From: Streptomyces pactum
Lineage (GTDB): Bacteria > Actinomycetota > Actinomycetes > Streptomycetales > Streptomycetaceae
Assembly: GCF_016031615.1 (NCBI RefSeq)
Contig: NZ_JACYXC010000001.1
Span: forward strand, 5,084,001 to 5,148,000
DNA: 64,000 bases
Direction of reading: 5' to 3'
The notes below the pieces were generated by a model. It saw only the letters and a program-made list of their open reading frames with translations, did no database searches and was not told the DNA's origin. Positions 16,396 through 25,621 of this stretch are shown in pieces (position 1 is the stretch's first letter; the number at the start of each line of letters is the position of its first letter). Position numbers and translations under genes: made by a program.

Positions 16396-17670
16396 GTGAA
16401 GCGTGGGCTCATAGCGGCGACGGGTGTCGCGGCCTTGCTGATGAGCGTCGCGGCCTGTGGGTCCGACGACAAGGACGACAAGAAGTCGGGCGCGGACGGC
16501 TTCAAGGGCCAGACGCTCACCGTCTGGGCCATGGACGGCTCCACCCCCGACCAGTGGACCAAGGATGTCACCGCCGCCTTCGAGAAGAAGACCGGCGCCA
16601 AGATCAAGTGGGAAACCCAGGCTTGGAACAACATCCAGCAGAAGATCACCACGGCGCTGTCGGAGTCCAACCCGCCGGACGTCCTGGAGATCGGTAACAC
16701 CCAGACGCCCGCCTACGCGCGCACCGGCGGCCTCGCCGACCTCAGCGACCTCAAGGAGTCGATCGGGGTCAACTGGACCAAGTCGATGAACGAGTCGTCG
16801 GTCTTCGACGGCACCCAGTACGCGGCCCCCTGGTTCGTGGTCAACCGCGTCGTCATCTACAACAAGAGGATCTGGGAAGAAGCGGGCATCAAGGAGATCC
16901 CCAAGACCCGCACCGAGTTCTTCAAGGCCCTGGACACCATCGACAAGAAGACCGACGCCGAGCCGATCTACATGCCCGGCCAGAACTGGTACTTCTTCGA
17001 CGGCCTCACCATCGGCGCCGACGCCAACCTGGTGAAGAAGAAGGGCGACAAGTGGGTGTCCAACCTCTCCGACCCCAAGGTCGGCAAGGCGATGGACATC
17101 TACAAGCAGTACCACTCCTTCAGCAAGGCGCCCAAGAACAAGGACGAGGCCACCCCGCAGCAGGCCGAGGTCTTCGCCAAGGGCAAGACCGGCGCCATGA
17201 TCGGCATGGGCTGGGAAGCCGCCACCGCGATCAAGGTCGAGCCGAAGATCGAGAAGGACATCGGCTACTTCACCATCCCGGGTGAGACCGCCGACAAGCC
17301 CGAGGGCGTCTTCCTCGGCGGCTCCAACCTCGCGGTCGCCGAGGGCAGCGACAAGAAGGAGCTCGCCAAGGAGTTCCTGAAGATCGCCCTCTCCGACAAG
17401 TTCGAGAGCCAGCTCGCCAAGGAAGGCGGCGTCATTCCGAACAAGGAGTCGCTGATGGGCGCGCTCGACGGCAACCCCGCCGCCGAGGCCGCCGCGCCGG
17501 CGTCGAAGTTCGGTGGCACCACCCCGCTGATCCCCGAGTGGGCCCCGGTGGAGAACGCCCCGAACCCCATCAAGACCTACATGACCGCGGTGCTCAACGG
17601 TAAGTCGCACGCGGAGGCGGCGGCCTCGGTCGAGGACGAGATGAACAAGCGCCTCAGCCAGGAGCAGTAA
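16396..17670 (+). CDS. dasA: DasA, chitobiose/GlcNAc-oligomer-binding lipoprotein
   Basis: A 424-aa extracellular solute-binding lipoprotein. The signal peptide ends in the lipobox AAC-G (Cys at residue 21); the mature protein is a two-lobe SBP_bac_1 fold (LTVWAMDGSTPDQWTKDVTAAFEKKTG, NPPDVLEIGNTQTPAY). DasA delivers N,N'-diacetylchitobiose to DasBC. GTG 16396 with GAGGAGAG upstream. First gene of dasABC-dasD, directly downstream of two dre sites, so repressed by DasR and induced by GlcNAc-derived signals. Rich in Lys for this genome, as usual for secreted binding proteins. Confidence 0.96.
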   Translation: MKRGLIAATGVAALLMSVAACGSDDKDDKKSGADGFKGQTLTVWAMDGSTPDQWTKDVTAAFEKKTGAKIKWETQAWNNIQQKITTALSESNPPDVLEIGNTQTPAYARTGGLADLSDLKESIGVNWTKSMNESSVFDGTQYAAPWFVVNRVVIYNKRIWEEAGIKEIPKTRTEFFKALDTIDKKTDAEPIYMPGQNWYFFDGLTIGADANLVKKKGDKWVSNLSDPKVGKAMDIYKQYHSFSKAPKNKDEATPQQAEVFAKGKTGAMIGMGWEAATAIKVEPKIEKDIGYFTIPGETADKPEGVFLGGSNLAVAEGSDKKELAKEFLKIALSDKFESQLAKEGGVIPNKESLMGALDGNPAAEAAAPASKFGGTTPLIPEWAPVENAPNPIKTYMTAVLNGKSHAEAAASVEDEMNKRLSQEQ

Positions 17671-17674
17671 GCAG

Positions 17675-18670
17675 ATGGCAAGCACGTCGGTGCAGACCGA
17701 GAAGGTGGACACCGGTCCGCCGGCCGACGGCCGCACGAGCGCGGGGCCGCACAGCGGCCCCGCCCGCGGGCGTCACCGGCTCGCCGGCACCGCCCCCTAC
17801 CTGCTGCTGCTCCCCGCCGTCGCGGTGACGCTGCTGTTCCTGGGCTACCCGCTGGTGAAGAACGGCATGCTGTCGTTCCAGAACCTCAACATGCGGCAGC
17901 TCATCCAGCACGCCACCGAGTGGAACGGCGTGGACAACTACCGCGAGACCCTGACCAGCGACAAGTTCTGGCAGGTCGTGAAGCGCTCGGTGCTCTTCAC
18001 CGCGGTCAACGTCATCCTGATCATGGTGCTGGGCACCCTGATCGGGCTGCTGCTCGCCCGGCTCGGCAACAAGATGCGGACGTTGCTGATGTTCGGGCTG
18101 GTGCTCGCCTGGGCCATGCCCATCATCGCCGCCACCACCGTCTACCAGTGGCTCTTCGCCCAGCGCTTCGGCGTCGTCAACTGGGTCCTGGACAAGCTCG
18201 GCTGGCACTCCATGGCCGACTACGACTGGACCGGCAGCCAGTTCTCCACCTTCTTCGTGGTCACCCTGCTGATCGTCTGGCAGTCCATCCCGTTCGTGGC
18301 GATCAACCTGTACGCGGCCACCACCACCATTCCCAAGGAGCTGTACGAGGCGGCGTCCATGGACGGGGCCGGGGTCTGGAAGTGCTTCACCTCGGTGACC
18401 TTCCCCTACCTCAAGCCCTTCCTGCTGGCCACCACGTTCCTTGAGGTGATCTGGGTCTTCAAGGCGTTCCCGCAGATCTTCGCGATCAACGAGGGCGGTC
18501 CGGACCGGCTCACCGAGACCCTGCCCGTCTACGCCTTCGTCGAGGGCGTCGGCAACCAGCACTACGGCATGGGAGCGGCGATCTCGATCCTCACCATCCT
18601 CATCCTGCTGGGTCTGACCGCCTACTACCTGCGCATCGTGCTCAAGCAAGAGAAGGAGGAGGAGCGGTGA
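17675..18670 (+). CDS. dasB: DasB, ABC sugar transporter permease
   Basis: A 331-aa MalF-type permease with about six transmembrane helices and the EAA loop (YEAASMDGAGVWKCF) near residue 227, which contacts the ATPase. No ATPase gene is in the cluster; DasABC is known to use the shared multiple-sugar ATPase MsiK encoded elsewhere. It starts 4 nt after the dasA stop. Confidence 0.95.
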   Translation: MASTSVQTEKVDTGPPADGRTSAGPHSGPARGRHRLAGTAPYLLLLPAVAVTLLFLGYPLVKNGMLSFQNLNMRQLIQHATEWNGVDNYRETLTSDKFWQVVKRSVLFTAVNVILIMVLGTLIGLLLARLGNKMRTLLMFGLVLAWAMPIIAATTVYQWLFAQRFGVVNWVLDKLGWHSMADYDWTGSQFSTFFVVTLLIVWQSIPFVAINLYAATTTIPKELYEAASMDGAGVWKCFTSVTFPYLKPFLLATTFLEVIWVFKAFPQIFAINEGGPDRLTETLPVYAFVEGVGNQHYGMGAAISILTILILLGLTAYYLRIVLKQEKEEER

Positions 18671-19497
18671 AGCGCTCTTGGCTGGGGAGGATCTGGCCGG
18701 GAACCCTCGCCGTCGTCCTCTTCGTCTTCTTCGCGTTCCCCGTGTACTGGATGTTCAGCACGGCGCTCAAACCGACCTCGCAGATCATCTCCGAGGACCC
18801 GGTGTGGTTCCCCGACGCGCCCACCCTGGAGCACTTCCGGACCGCGGTGAACGCCGACCACTTCTGGACCCTGGTTCGCAACTCCTTGACCGTCACCGTG
18901 CTGGCGGTGGTGTTCTCCCTGCTCATCGCCCTGCTGGCGTCGTTCGCGATCGCCCGCATGCGGTTCAAGGGCCGGCGCGGCTTCATCCTGGCCTTCATGA
19001 TCGCGCAGATGGCCCCCTGGGAGGTCATGGTCATCGCGATCTACATGCTGGTCCGGGACGGGGACATGCTCAACAGCCTGGTCCCGCTGACCCTCTTCTA
19101 CATGGTCATGGTGCTGCCCTTCACCGTCCTGACGCTGCGCGGCTTCGTCGCCGCGGTGCCCAAGGAGCTGGAGGAGTCGGCGATGGTGGACGGCTGCACC
19201 CGTCCGCAGGCGTTCATCAAGGTGATCTTCCCGCTGCTCGCCCCCGGCCTGATGGCCACCTCGCTGTTCGGCTTCATCACCGCTTGGAACGAATTCCCGC
19301 TGGTGCTGATCCTGAACAAGGACGCCGAGGCCCAGACCCTGCCACTGTGGCTGTCGCAGTTCCAGACGGCCTTCGGTGACGACTGGGGCGCCACCATGGC
19401 CGCGGCCTCGCTCTTCGCGATTCCGATCCTGCTGCTCTTCCTGTTCCTGCAACGCAAGGCGGTCGGCGGTCTCACCGCTGGCGCAGTGAAGGGATGA
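18667..19497 (+). CDS. dasC: DasC, ABC sugar transporter permease
   Basis: A 276-aa MalG-type permease with six predicted transmembrane helices and the EAA loop (EESAMVDGCTRPQAF) near residue 175. GTG 18667 overlaps the dasB stop by 4 bp, indicating translational coupling. With DasB it forms the membrane channel for chitobiose. Confidence 0.95.
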   Translation: MKRSWLGRIWPGTLAVVLFVFFAFPVYWMFSTALKPTSQIISEDPVWFPDAPTLEHFRTAVNADHFWTLVRNSLTVTVLAVVFSLLIALLASFAIARMRFKGRRGFILAFMIAQMAPWEVMVIAIYMLVRDGDMLNSLVPLTLFYMVMVLPFTVLTLRGFVAAVPKELEESAMVDGCTRPQAFIKVIFPLLAPGLMATSLFGFITAWNEFPLVLILNKDAEAQTLPLWLSQFQTAFGDDWGATMAAASLFAIPILLLFLFLQRKAVGGLTAGAVKG

Positions 19498-19505
19498 CAC
19501 CTTCC

Positions 19506-21182
19506 ATGACCACCTTGGACCACGCGACCGACACCCTGACCCGGGATGCCCTCGCCGTTCTGCAGCCCGGCTTCGCCGGCACCACCGCGCCGGAGTGGCT
19601 GCTGCGCAGACTCGGCGAGGGGCTGGTCACGGTGGGGCTGTTCGGCCGGAACATCACCTCACCCGAACAGTTGTCCGCCCTGACCGCGCAGCTGCGCGGT
19701 GAACGGGGGGATGTCCTCGTCGCCATCGACGAGGAGGGCGGTGACGTGACCCGGCTGGAGGTGCGCACCGGCTCCTCCTTCCCCGGCAATCTCGCCCTCG
19801 GCGTGGTCGACGACACCGAGCTGACCCGCGAGGTCGCCCGGGAGATGGGCCGCCGTCTCGCCGGCTGCGGAGTCCACCTCAACTGGGCGCCCTCCGCGGA
19901 CGTCAACTCCAACCCCGACAACCCGGTCATCGGAGTCCGCTCCTTCGGCTCCGACCCGGCGCTGGTCGCCCGGCACACCGCCGCCTACGTGGAGGGGCTG
20001 CAGAGCTCCGGGGTCGCCGCCTGCGCCAAGCACTTCCCCGGCCACGGCGACACCGGGGTCGATTCGCACCTGGCGCTGCCGCGCATCGACGCCGATCTGG
20101 CGACCCTCTCCGAGCGGGAGCTGATCCCGTTCCGGGCCGCCATCGCGGCCGGCACCAAGGCCGTGATGAGCGCCCACATCCTGCTGCCCGCGCTCGACCC
20201 GCGGCTGCCGGCCACGCTCAGCCCGCACGCCCTGACCGGGCTGCTCCGCCGGCCGGTCGCCGACGGCGGGCTGGGCTTCGACGGCCTGATCATCACCGAC
20301 GGCATGGAGATGCAGGCCATCGCCGCCACCTACGGCATCGAGCACGGCAGCGTGCTGGCCATCGCGGCCGGCGCCGACGCCATCTGTGTCGGTGGCGGAC
20401 TGACCGACGAGGACACCGTGGTACGGCTGCGGGACGCGCTGGTCGCCGCGGTGCGCTCCGGTGAACTCCCGGAGGAACGGCTCGCCGACGCCGCGGCGCG
20501 GGTACGCGCCCTCGCCGACTGGGCCCGCACCGCCGCCCGCACCCCGGACACCACCGTGTCCGGCGCGGCCACCGCCCGCGCCGTGATCACCGCGGGCGCC
20601 CCGGAGCCGGCGACCCCGGACGCCGTAGATGCCGTGGCCACCGCGGAGGCCGTGCCCGCCGCGGGCGCCACGGCCACCGTGGCGGAGGCCGACGCGGAAC
20701 GGTCCGACGTCGGTCAGCGTGCCGCCCGCCGGGCCCTGCGGGTCACCCACGGCGCGGCGCCGTACGAGCCGGCCACCGGCCCCGTCCACGTCGCCGCGTT
20801 CTCCCCGGTCGCCAACATCGCCGTCGGCGACGAGACGCCCTGGGGTGTGGCGGCGGAGCTGATCCGGCTGCTCCCGGGCACCGGCACCGCCACCTACGGC
20901 CAGCAGGACGCGGCCGAACTGGGCGGCGAGCTGGTCGGGAGGGTCCTCGGCGACGCGGGTGACCGCCGCGTCGTCGCCGTGGTCCGGGACGCCCACCGGC
21001 ACCCGTGGATGGGCCAGGCGCTCGACGGGCTCGTCGCCGCCCGGCCGGACACGGTCGTGGTCGAGATGGGGGTGCCGCAGGCACCGCCCACCGGCGCCCT
21101 CCACATCGCCACGCACGGTGCCGCCCGGGTCTGCGGTCGGGCCGCCGCCGAGGTCATCGCCGGTCTCACGCCCGGCGACTGA
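19506..21182 (+). CDS. dasD: DasD, family-3 beta-N-acetylglucosaminidase
   Basis: About 558 aa, cytoplasmic (no signal peptide). Residues about 20-345 are a GH3/NagZ catalytic domain with the hallmark KHFPGHGDTGVDSHLALP (general acid/base His-Asp pair) and ITDGMEM (nucleophile Asp). After an Ala/Thr/Glu-rich linker, the last 150 residues form a GH3 C-terminal-like domain. It splits imported GlcNAc oligomers to GlcNAc. ATG 19506 has AAGGG 12 nt upstream; ATG 19494, which overlaps the dasC stop, is the alternative. It belongs to the das operon. Confidence 0.9.
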   Translation: MTTLDHATDTLTRDALAVLQPGFAGTTAPEWLLRRLGEGLVTVGLFGRNITSPEQLSALTAQLRGERGDVLVAIDEEGGDVTRLEVRTGSSFPGNLALGVVDDTELTREVAREMGRRLAGCGVHLNWAPSADVNSNPDNPVIGVRSFGSDPALVARHTAAYVEGLQSSGVAACAKHFPGHGDTGVDSHLALPRIDADLATLSERELIPFRAAIAAGTKAVMSAHILLPALDPRLPATLSPHALTGLLRRPVADGGLGFDGLIITDGMEMQAIAATYGIEHGSVLAIAAGADAICVGGGLTDEDTVVRLRDALVAAVRSGELPEERLADAAARVRALADWARTAARTPDTTVSGAATARAVITAGAPEPATPDAVDAVATAEAVPAAGATATVAEADAERSDVGQRAARRALRVTHGAAPYEPATGPVHVAAFSPVANIAVGDETPWGVAAELIRLLPGTGTATYGQQDAAELGGELVGRVLGDAGDRRVVAVVRDAHRHPWMGQALDGLVAARPDTVVVEMGVPQAPPTGALHIATHGAARVCGRAAAEVIAGLTPGD

Positions 21183-21895
21183 CCACCCGGAGCCCGGCTC
21201 CCCGGGCGCCGGCCGCGCGCCATGTGCCACGGCCCGGCCGACACACCAGGGACCCACGACCCGCGGTGTGTCCGACGGTCCCGGGGCGCCACCCGGCCCC
21301 GGGACCGGCCCGGCCCCCCGACTCCCGTCCTTCCCGGCCCGGCCCTGCACCGAGAGCCGGGCCGGGGAGGCGGGCCACCGGGCCACCCGTCCGTCCGGCC
21401 GAGGGCGGCGCCCGTCGGCACCCGCGCGCCGGATCGGAGCCGCGGGTCGGGACGCGCGTCCGGCGGGACGGATGGCCGCGCGCCACCCGGGCGGGTGGAA
21501 CCCGGGGCCCACGCCGGGGGAGTACCACCGCCGTCCGGGGGTACGGCCATTCGCACCCGCTCCCGGGTACGGCGGGGTCGCCACGGGGTATGGCCCACCC
21601 GCACCCGGTCCGGACGGTCCGGCCCACGCGCCGGACCCCCGGGCCCCGTACCACCGGCCGGCACCGTTCGGCAGCACCGGCACACCACCCCGCACCGCCC
21701 GGCACCACCCCGTACGTCCGACACCACACTCAGCACCACCGACCGCCACCGACCAGCACCTCCGCCACCACCGCGTACCGCCACCCCCGGGGGACCACCC
21801 TCCGCACACCGGCACCGGCGTATCCCACGTACCGCCGGCGCCACCCGCGCACCGAACCGCACATCCGCACCGCGAGCCACCTGGAGGCACTCCGC
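21183..21895 (+). other. Intergenic region with a C-rich, G-poor leader before the SIS isomerase
   Basis: No gene recognised. From about 21640 to 21890 the plus strand is dominated by CAC/ACC/CCA runs and is strikingly poor in G (for example 9 G in 21721-21780). Such a strand would be unstructured RNA and resembles a Rho-loading site or an untranslated leader. No dre site seen. Confidence 0.5.
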
Positions 21896-22966
21896 ATGTC
21901 CGCCACCACCGGGACCGACACCGGCGAGCAGCCGGGCCGGATCATGTCCGGCGAGATGGCCGAACAGCCCGAGGTGCTGCGCCGCATCCTCGACCAGGGC
22001 GCTCCCGCCATCCGCCGCACCGCAGAACAGATCGCCGCCCGCAACCCGCGCTTCGTCCTGCTCACCGCGCGGGGGACCTCCGACAACGCCGCGCTCTACG
22101 CCAAGTACCTCCTGGAGATCGGGCTCGGCAAGCCGTGCGGGCTCACCTCCATGTCCACCACCACCGCCTACGGGGCGAAGCAGGATCTCGCCGACGTCCT
22201 GGTCATCACGGTCAGTCAGTCCGGCGGCTCCCCCGACCTGGTGGCCTCCACCCGGGCGGCCCGTGCGGCCGGCGCCATCACCCTCGCGGTCACCAACAAC
22301 CCCGACTCCCCGCTGGCCGCCGTCTCCGAGCACCACATCGATGTGCTGGCCGGCCCGGAGAAGGCCCTGCCGGCGACCAAGACGTACACCGCCGAACTGC
22401 TGGCGCTGTACCTCTTCGTGGAGGGGCTGCGCTCCCGCGACGGCGCCGCGGCCCAGGTCCTGCCCGACCTGGCCCGGGGAGTCCTGGACCGCCGGACCGA
22501 GGTGCGGCAGCTGGCCGGCCGCTACCGCTTCGCCGAACGCATGGTGATCACCTCCCGCGGCTACGGCTACCCCACCGCCAAGGAGGCGGCGCTGAAGCTG
22601 ATGGAGACCAGCTACATCCCGGCGCTGGCCTACTCCGGAGCGGACCTGCTGCACGGTCCGCTGGCGATGGTGGACAACGTCTCCCCGGTCATCGCGATCG
22701 TCCCGGACGGAAGGGGCGGGGACGCGCTGCGACCGGTGCTGGAACGGCTGCGGGGACGCGGTGCCGACCTGGTGGTGATCGGCACCGGGGCCGAGGTGGA
22801 GAAGGCGTCCGCGGGATTCGCGCTGCCCACCGTAGGGGTGGCCGAGGAGGTCCAGCCGATCCTGCAGATCCTGCCGCTGCAACTGCTCGCCTACGAGGTC
22901 ACCATCGCCCGGGGTCAGGACCCGGACGCCCCCCGGGCGCTGGCCAAGGTGACCGAGACCCACTGA
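21896..22966 (+). CDS. SIS-domain glucosamine-phosphate isomerase/deaminase
   Basis: A 356-aa protein with two SIS (sugar isomerase) domains, as in the isomerase half of GlmS: TARGTSDNAALYAKY and VSQSGGSPDLV in domain 1, SRGYGYPTAKEAALKLMET and GPLAMV in domain 2. It probably converts GlcN-6-P to fructose-6-P, completing the das pathway; the S. coelicolor orthologue next to dasD is annotated as glucosamine-phosphate isomerase. It lacks the N-terminal glutaminase domain of GlmS. ATG 21896 follows GGAGG with 8-nt spacing. Confidence 0.88.
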   Translation: MSATTGTDTGEQPGRIMSGEMAEQPEVLRRILDQGAPAIRRTAEQIAARNPRFVLLTARGTSDNAALYAKYLLEIGLGKPCGLTSMSTTTAYGAKQDLADVLVITVSQSGGSPDLVASTRAARAAGAITLAVTNNPDSPLAAVSEHHIDVLAGPEKALPATKTYTAELLALYLFVEGLRSRDGAAAQVLPDLARGVLDRRTEVRQLAGRYRFAERMVITSRGYGYPTAKEAALKLMETSYIPALAYSGADLLHGPLAMVDNVSPVIAIVPDGRGGDALRPVLERLRGRGADLVVIGTGAEVEKASAGFALPTVGVAEEVQPILQILPLQLLAYEVTIARGQDPDAPRALAKVTETH

Positions 22967-22968
22967 CC

Positions 22969-23100
22969 CCGGGGGCGTGACGCCCGGCGCCGGGTGCCGC
23001 TCCGGCGGACCTCCGACCCATCCCGGCTGCCTCCCTGACCGGTCGCGTCACGCCCCCGGCCATGACGATCCCCGTGCCCACCCCGTGCGGCACGGGGATC
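22969..23100 (+). terminator. Nested hairpins after the SIS isomerase gene
   Basis: Two perfect inverted repeats: a 15-bp pair at 22969-22983 / 23045-23059 enclosing 61 nt, and a compact 12-bp hairpin GATCCCCGTGCC / GGCACGGGGATC at 23067-23078 / 23089-23100 followed by TTCTCC. The second is the more likely terminator. From 23101 to 23378 I see nothing coding. Confidence 0.6.
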
Positions 23101-23378
23101 TTCTCCGTCCGGCCCGCCGGTGCGAGCGGCCGTCCGGACCCCGGGGGCGCGACGCCCCGCGCTTCCCGGAGTGGGTCCGGCACGAGGGATGCTGCCTGTC
23201 CGTCACCCGCCCGGCCGCGGCCTCGTGGATCTCCCCGGGCGGACTGCCGGACGGACTACGGACGGTCCCTGACCCGTCGGGTGGGGGTGCGGGCCGGCTC
23301 CGGCCGGGTCCGGAACCGAGCGGCGGGGGACCGGCCGCACGGTCCGGGCACGCGGTGTGTCCCGGGCGCGGGCGGGGG

Positions 23379-24134
23379 TCAGAGCAGCGCGCCGCCCGCG
23401 GCGTCTATCCACTGGCCGGTGACCCAGCGGCTGTCGTCGGAGGCGAGGAACGCCACGACGCCGGCCACATCGTCGGGCTCGGCCACCCGCCCCAGCGGGG
23501 ATGACTCCGCGGTCGCCGCGAGCGCCTCCTCGTGCCCGCGCAGCCAGCCGGCGTTCATGTCGGTGTCCACCGCACCGGGCGCGACGGCGTTGACCGTGAT
23601 GCCGCGCGGCCCCAGCTCCACCGCCAGGTGGGTGGTGAACGCGTCGATGGCGCCCTTGGTCATGGAGTAGGCGATCAGCTCCGGCTTGGTGAGGCCGCGA
23701 GTCATCACGGTGGAGATGTTGATGATCCGGCCCCCGTCGCGCAGCCGCCCCAAGCCCTGCTGGGTGATGAAGAACGGGGCCTTGGCGTTGACCGCGAAGA
23801 CACGGTCGTATTCGTCCACGGGGAGCGAGCCGATGGGCTCCCGGGCGCCGGTGATGCCGGCGTTGTTCACCAGGATGTCCAGACCGTCGGCGTGGGCGTC
23901 GAACGCGGTCCACAGCGCCTCCGCGTCCCCCTCCACCCCCAGCTCCGCCCGGATCGCGAACGCCTCGCCGCCCGCCGCCTCGATCGCCGCGACCGTCGCC
24001 TTGGCCGCCGCCTCGTCCCGCCCGTAGTGCACGCCGACCCGGGCCCCGTCCCGCCCGAGCCGTTCGGCGATGCTCCGCCCGATACCCCTGCTGCCGCCGG
24101 TGACCAGCGCCGTCCTGCCCGTGAGCGCGCCCAT
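23379..24134 (-). CDS. Short-chain dehydrogenase/reductase
   Basis: A 251-aa classical SDR. The cofactor motif is TGGSRGIG near residue 12, NNAG near 90, catalytic Ser in INIST and the Y-S-M-T-K pair (Tyr, Lys) about 14 residues later. It ends with the usual VTGQWIDAAGG. Substrate unknown. ATG 24134 has a GAGGGGGG Shine-Dalgarno upstream. Divergent from a TetR regulator across an 81-bp region holding a palindrome, so the TetR protein probably represses it. Confidence 0.92.
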   Translation of the reverse strand: MGALTGRTALVTGGSRGIGRSIAERLGRDGARVGVHYGRDEAAAKATVAAIEAAGGEAFAIRAELGVEGDAEALWTAFDAHADGLDILVNNAGITGAREPIGSLPVDEYDRVFAVNAKAPFFITQQGLGRLRDGGRIINISTVMTRGLTKPELIAYSMTKGAIDAFTTHLAVELGPRGITVNAVAPGAVDTDMNAGWLRGHEEALAATAESSPLGRVAEPDDVAGVVAFLASDDSRWVTGQWIDAAGGALL

Positions 24135-24149
24135 GGCAAACGCCCCCCT

Positions 24150-24175
24150 CTTTCTGTAGGAGTCGATACAGAAAG
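24150..24175. promoter_or_regulatory. Palindromic TetR operator
   Basis: A perfect 9-bp inverted repeat CTTTCTGTA / TACAGAAAG separated by 8 bp sits in the shared promoter region of the SDR and TetR genes, the expected operator for the TetR protein. Confidence 0.75.
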
Positions 24176-24215
24176 ACCGTAACACATTTCTTAGTGGCCG
24201 CTATAGAATCCCTGT

Positions 24216-24842
24216 ATGGGTGACACGAACGAGCGAACGGCTGAGCGAACGGCCAAGCGCGGCAGGCCGCGCTCCTTCGACCGGGACGCCGCCCTGAAGG
24301 CAGCCGTCATGGAGTTCTGGGAGCGCGGCTACGAAGCGGTGTCCATCGCCGACCTCACGCGCGTCATGCACATCAAGGCCCCCAGCCTCTACGCGGCGTT
24401 CGGTGACAAGAAGACGCTTTTCGAAGAGGTCGTCGAGGCGTATGTGCGGGAGTTCGGTGGCTTCGTCGAGCGGGCCCTGGCGGAGGAGCCGACGGCCCGC
24501 CGGGGGGTGGCCCGGCTGCTGCGCGAGGCGGCCTACTGGCACACCCTTCCCGGGCACCCCCGCGGCTGCATGGTGATCACCGCGGCGACCAACTGCACCG
24601 CGGGGTCCGAGGATGTGCTGCGCGGGTTGCAGGAGCGACGGGTGAGGACTCTGAGGCTGATCGAGGGCGCAGTCCGGGCCGATCTCGCCGCCGGTGAGCT
24701 GCCCGCCGGGACCGATCCGCATGTGCTGGCCGTCTACTGCTCGGCCGTCCTCCAGGGCATGTCCCAGCAGGCCCGCGACGGGATGGACCGGGAGACGCTG
24801 GAGGCGGTCGCCGAGGCCGCGATGCGCGCCTGGCCGGGGTGA
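24216..24842 (+). CDS. TetR-family transcriptional regulator
   Basis: A 208-aa repressor. The HTH lies at residues about 20-65 (RGRPRSFDRDAALKAAVMEFWERGYEAVSIADLTRVM, KAPSLYAAFGDKKTLF). The C-terminal ligand domain (YWHTLPGHPRGCMVITAAT) resembles the AcrR/ComR-like TetR_C_16 group seen with divergent SDRs. ATG 24216. It probably autoregulates and controls the SDR through the palindrome at 24150-24175. Confidence 0.9.
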   Translation: MGDTNERTAERTAKRGRPRSFDRDAALKAAVMEFWERGYEAVSIADLTRVMHIKAPSLYAAFGDKKTLFEEVVEAYVREFGGFVERALAEEPTARRGVARLLREAAYWHTLPGHPRGCMVITAATNCTAGSEDVLRGLQERRVRTLRLIEGAVRADLAAGELPAGTDPHVLAVYCSAVLQGMSQQARDGMDRETLEAVAEAAMRAWPG

Positions 24843-25546
24843 CCCCGGATCCCGGCGGCGCCGGGCCCGGCCGGCGCCGGAGTGCCGGAGCGCCCGGAGG
24901 GTGAGCCGTGCCCGGCCGGGGCGTGGCAGCCCTCGTCCGGCCGGGGCGTGGCGAGGCGTCCGAGCGGTCGGCCGAGCGCCGGTGCGGCACCTGGGCGAGG
25001 GCTGGGGCCGGGCCGCCGGACCTGCGGGCGGTGGCCGGGGCGTCGGAGCGGTGGGAGTCCGGGGCGGGCCGGTGTGCGGCGGTGCCGGGGCCCGGAGGAG
25101 GAGCCGGCCGGCGGATCCGAGGCTCCGTGGGACAGAGGCTCCCGCGCGGCGGAGCCGGGGCTCCATGGGGCGGGCGTTTCCGTGCGGCGGGTCCGGTGCC
25201 CGGTGGGACCGGGGTTCTCCGCGTGGCGCGGGGCCGACCGGTGGGACGGGAGCTCTCCGTGCGGCCCGGGGCCGATCGGTGGGCCGGCGATCCGCGCGGC
25301 CCGGGGTCGGGGGCCGGGAGCCGGCGGAGCACCCGCGGGCCGCGGCGCCAGAGCGGGACCCTCAACCCGCCCGGCACCGCAGCCCGGAGTTGCATCGGCC
25401 GGTGCAGCCGGCCGAGAAGAGGCCCCGGCGCCGTCAGGGCAGAGAGCGCCGTGTGCCTCGTTCCGCCCTCCTGTGCGGGGAGGGCGGAGGTCTTGCGGTG
25501 AGGTGGCCGGACCGCCGTGGAGCCGGTTCGGCCGCGCCACGCTCAT
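24843..25546. other. Intergenic GC-rich region
   Basis: No gene seen over 700 bp. Variants of GTGGGACCGGGGTTC and GGGGCCGATCGGTGGG recur between 25140 and 25320. Translations in all frames are Arg/Gly/Pro/Ala-rich filler. Confidence 0.45.
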
Positions 25547-25562
25547 TCTGGACTAGACCACT
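25547..25562 (+). promoter_or_regulatory. dre-like DasR operator upstream of the histidine kinase
   Basis: TCTGGACTAGACCACT differs from the dre consensus ACTGGTCTAGACCACT at only two positions. It lies 60 bp before the GTG start of the PdtaS-type kinase, across its likely -35 upstream region. Confidence 0.7.
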
Positions 25563-25621
25563 AGCGTCTGTCCACGACTCTGCCGGGAAAGGGTGGACCG
25601 GTGCGCGGGTAGGCTCGCGGT

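Noticed and set aside
20894..22963. Long minus-strand frame across the dasD-isomerase junction
   Set aside because: Antisense to two confident genes; composition typical of a shadow frame.
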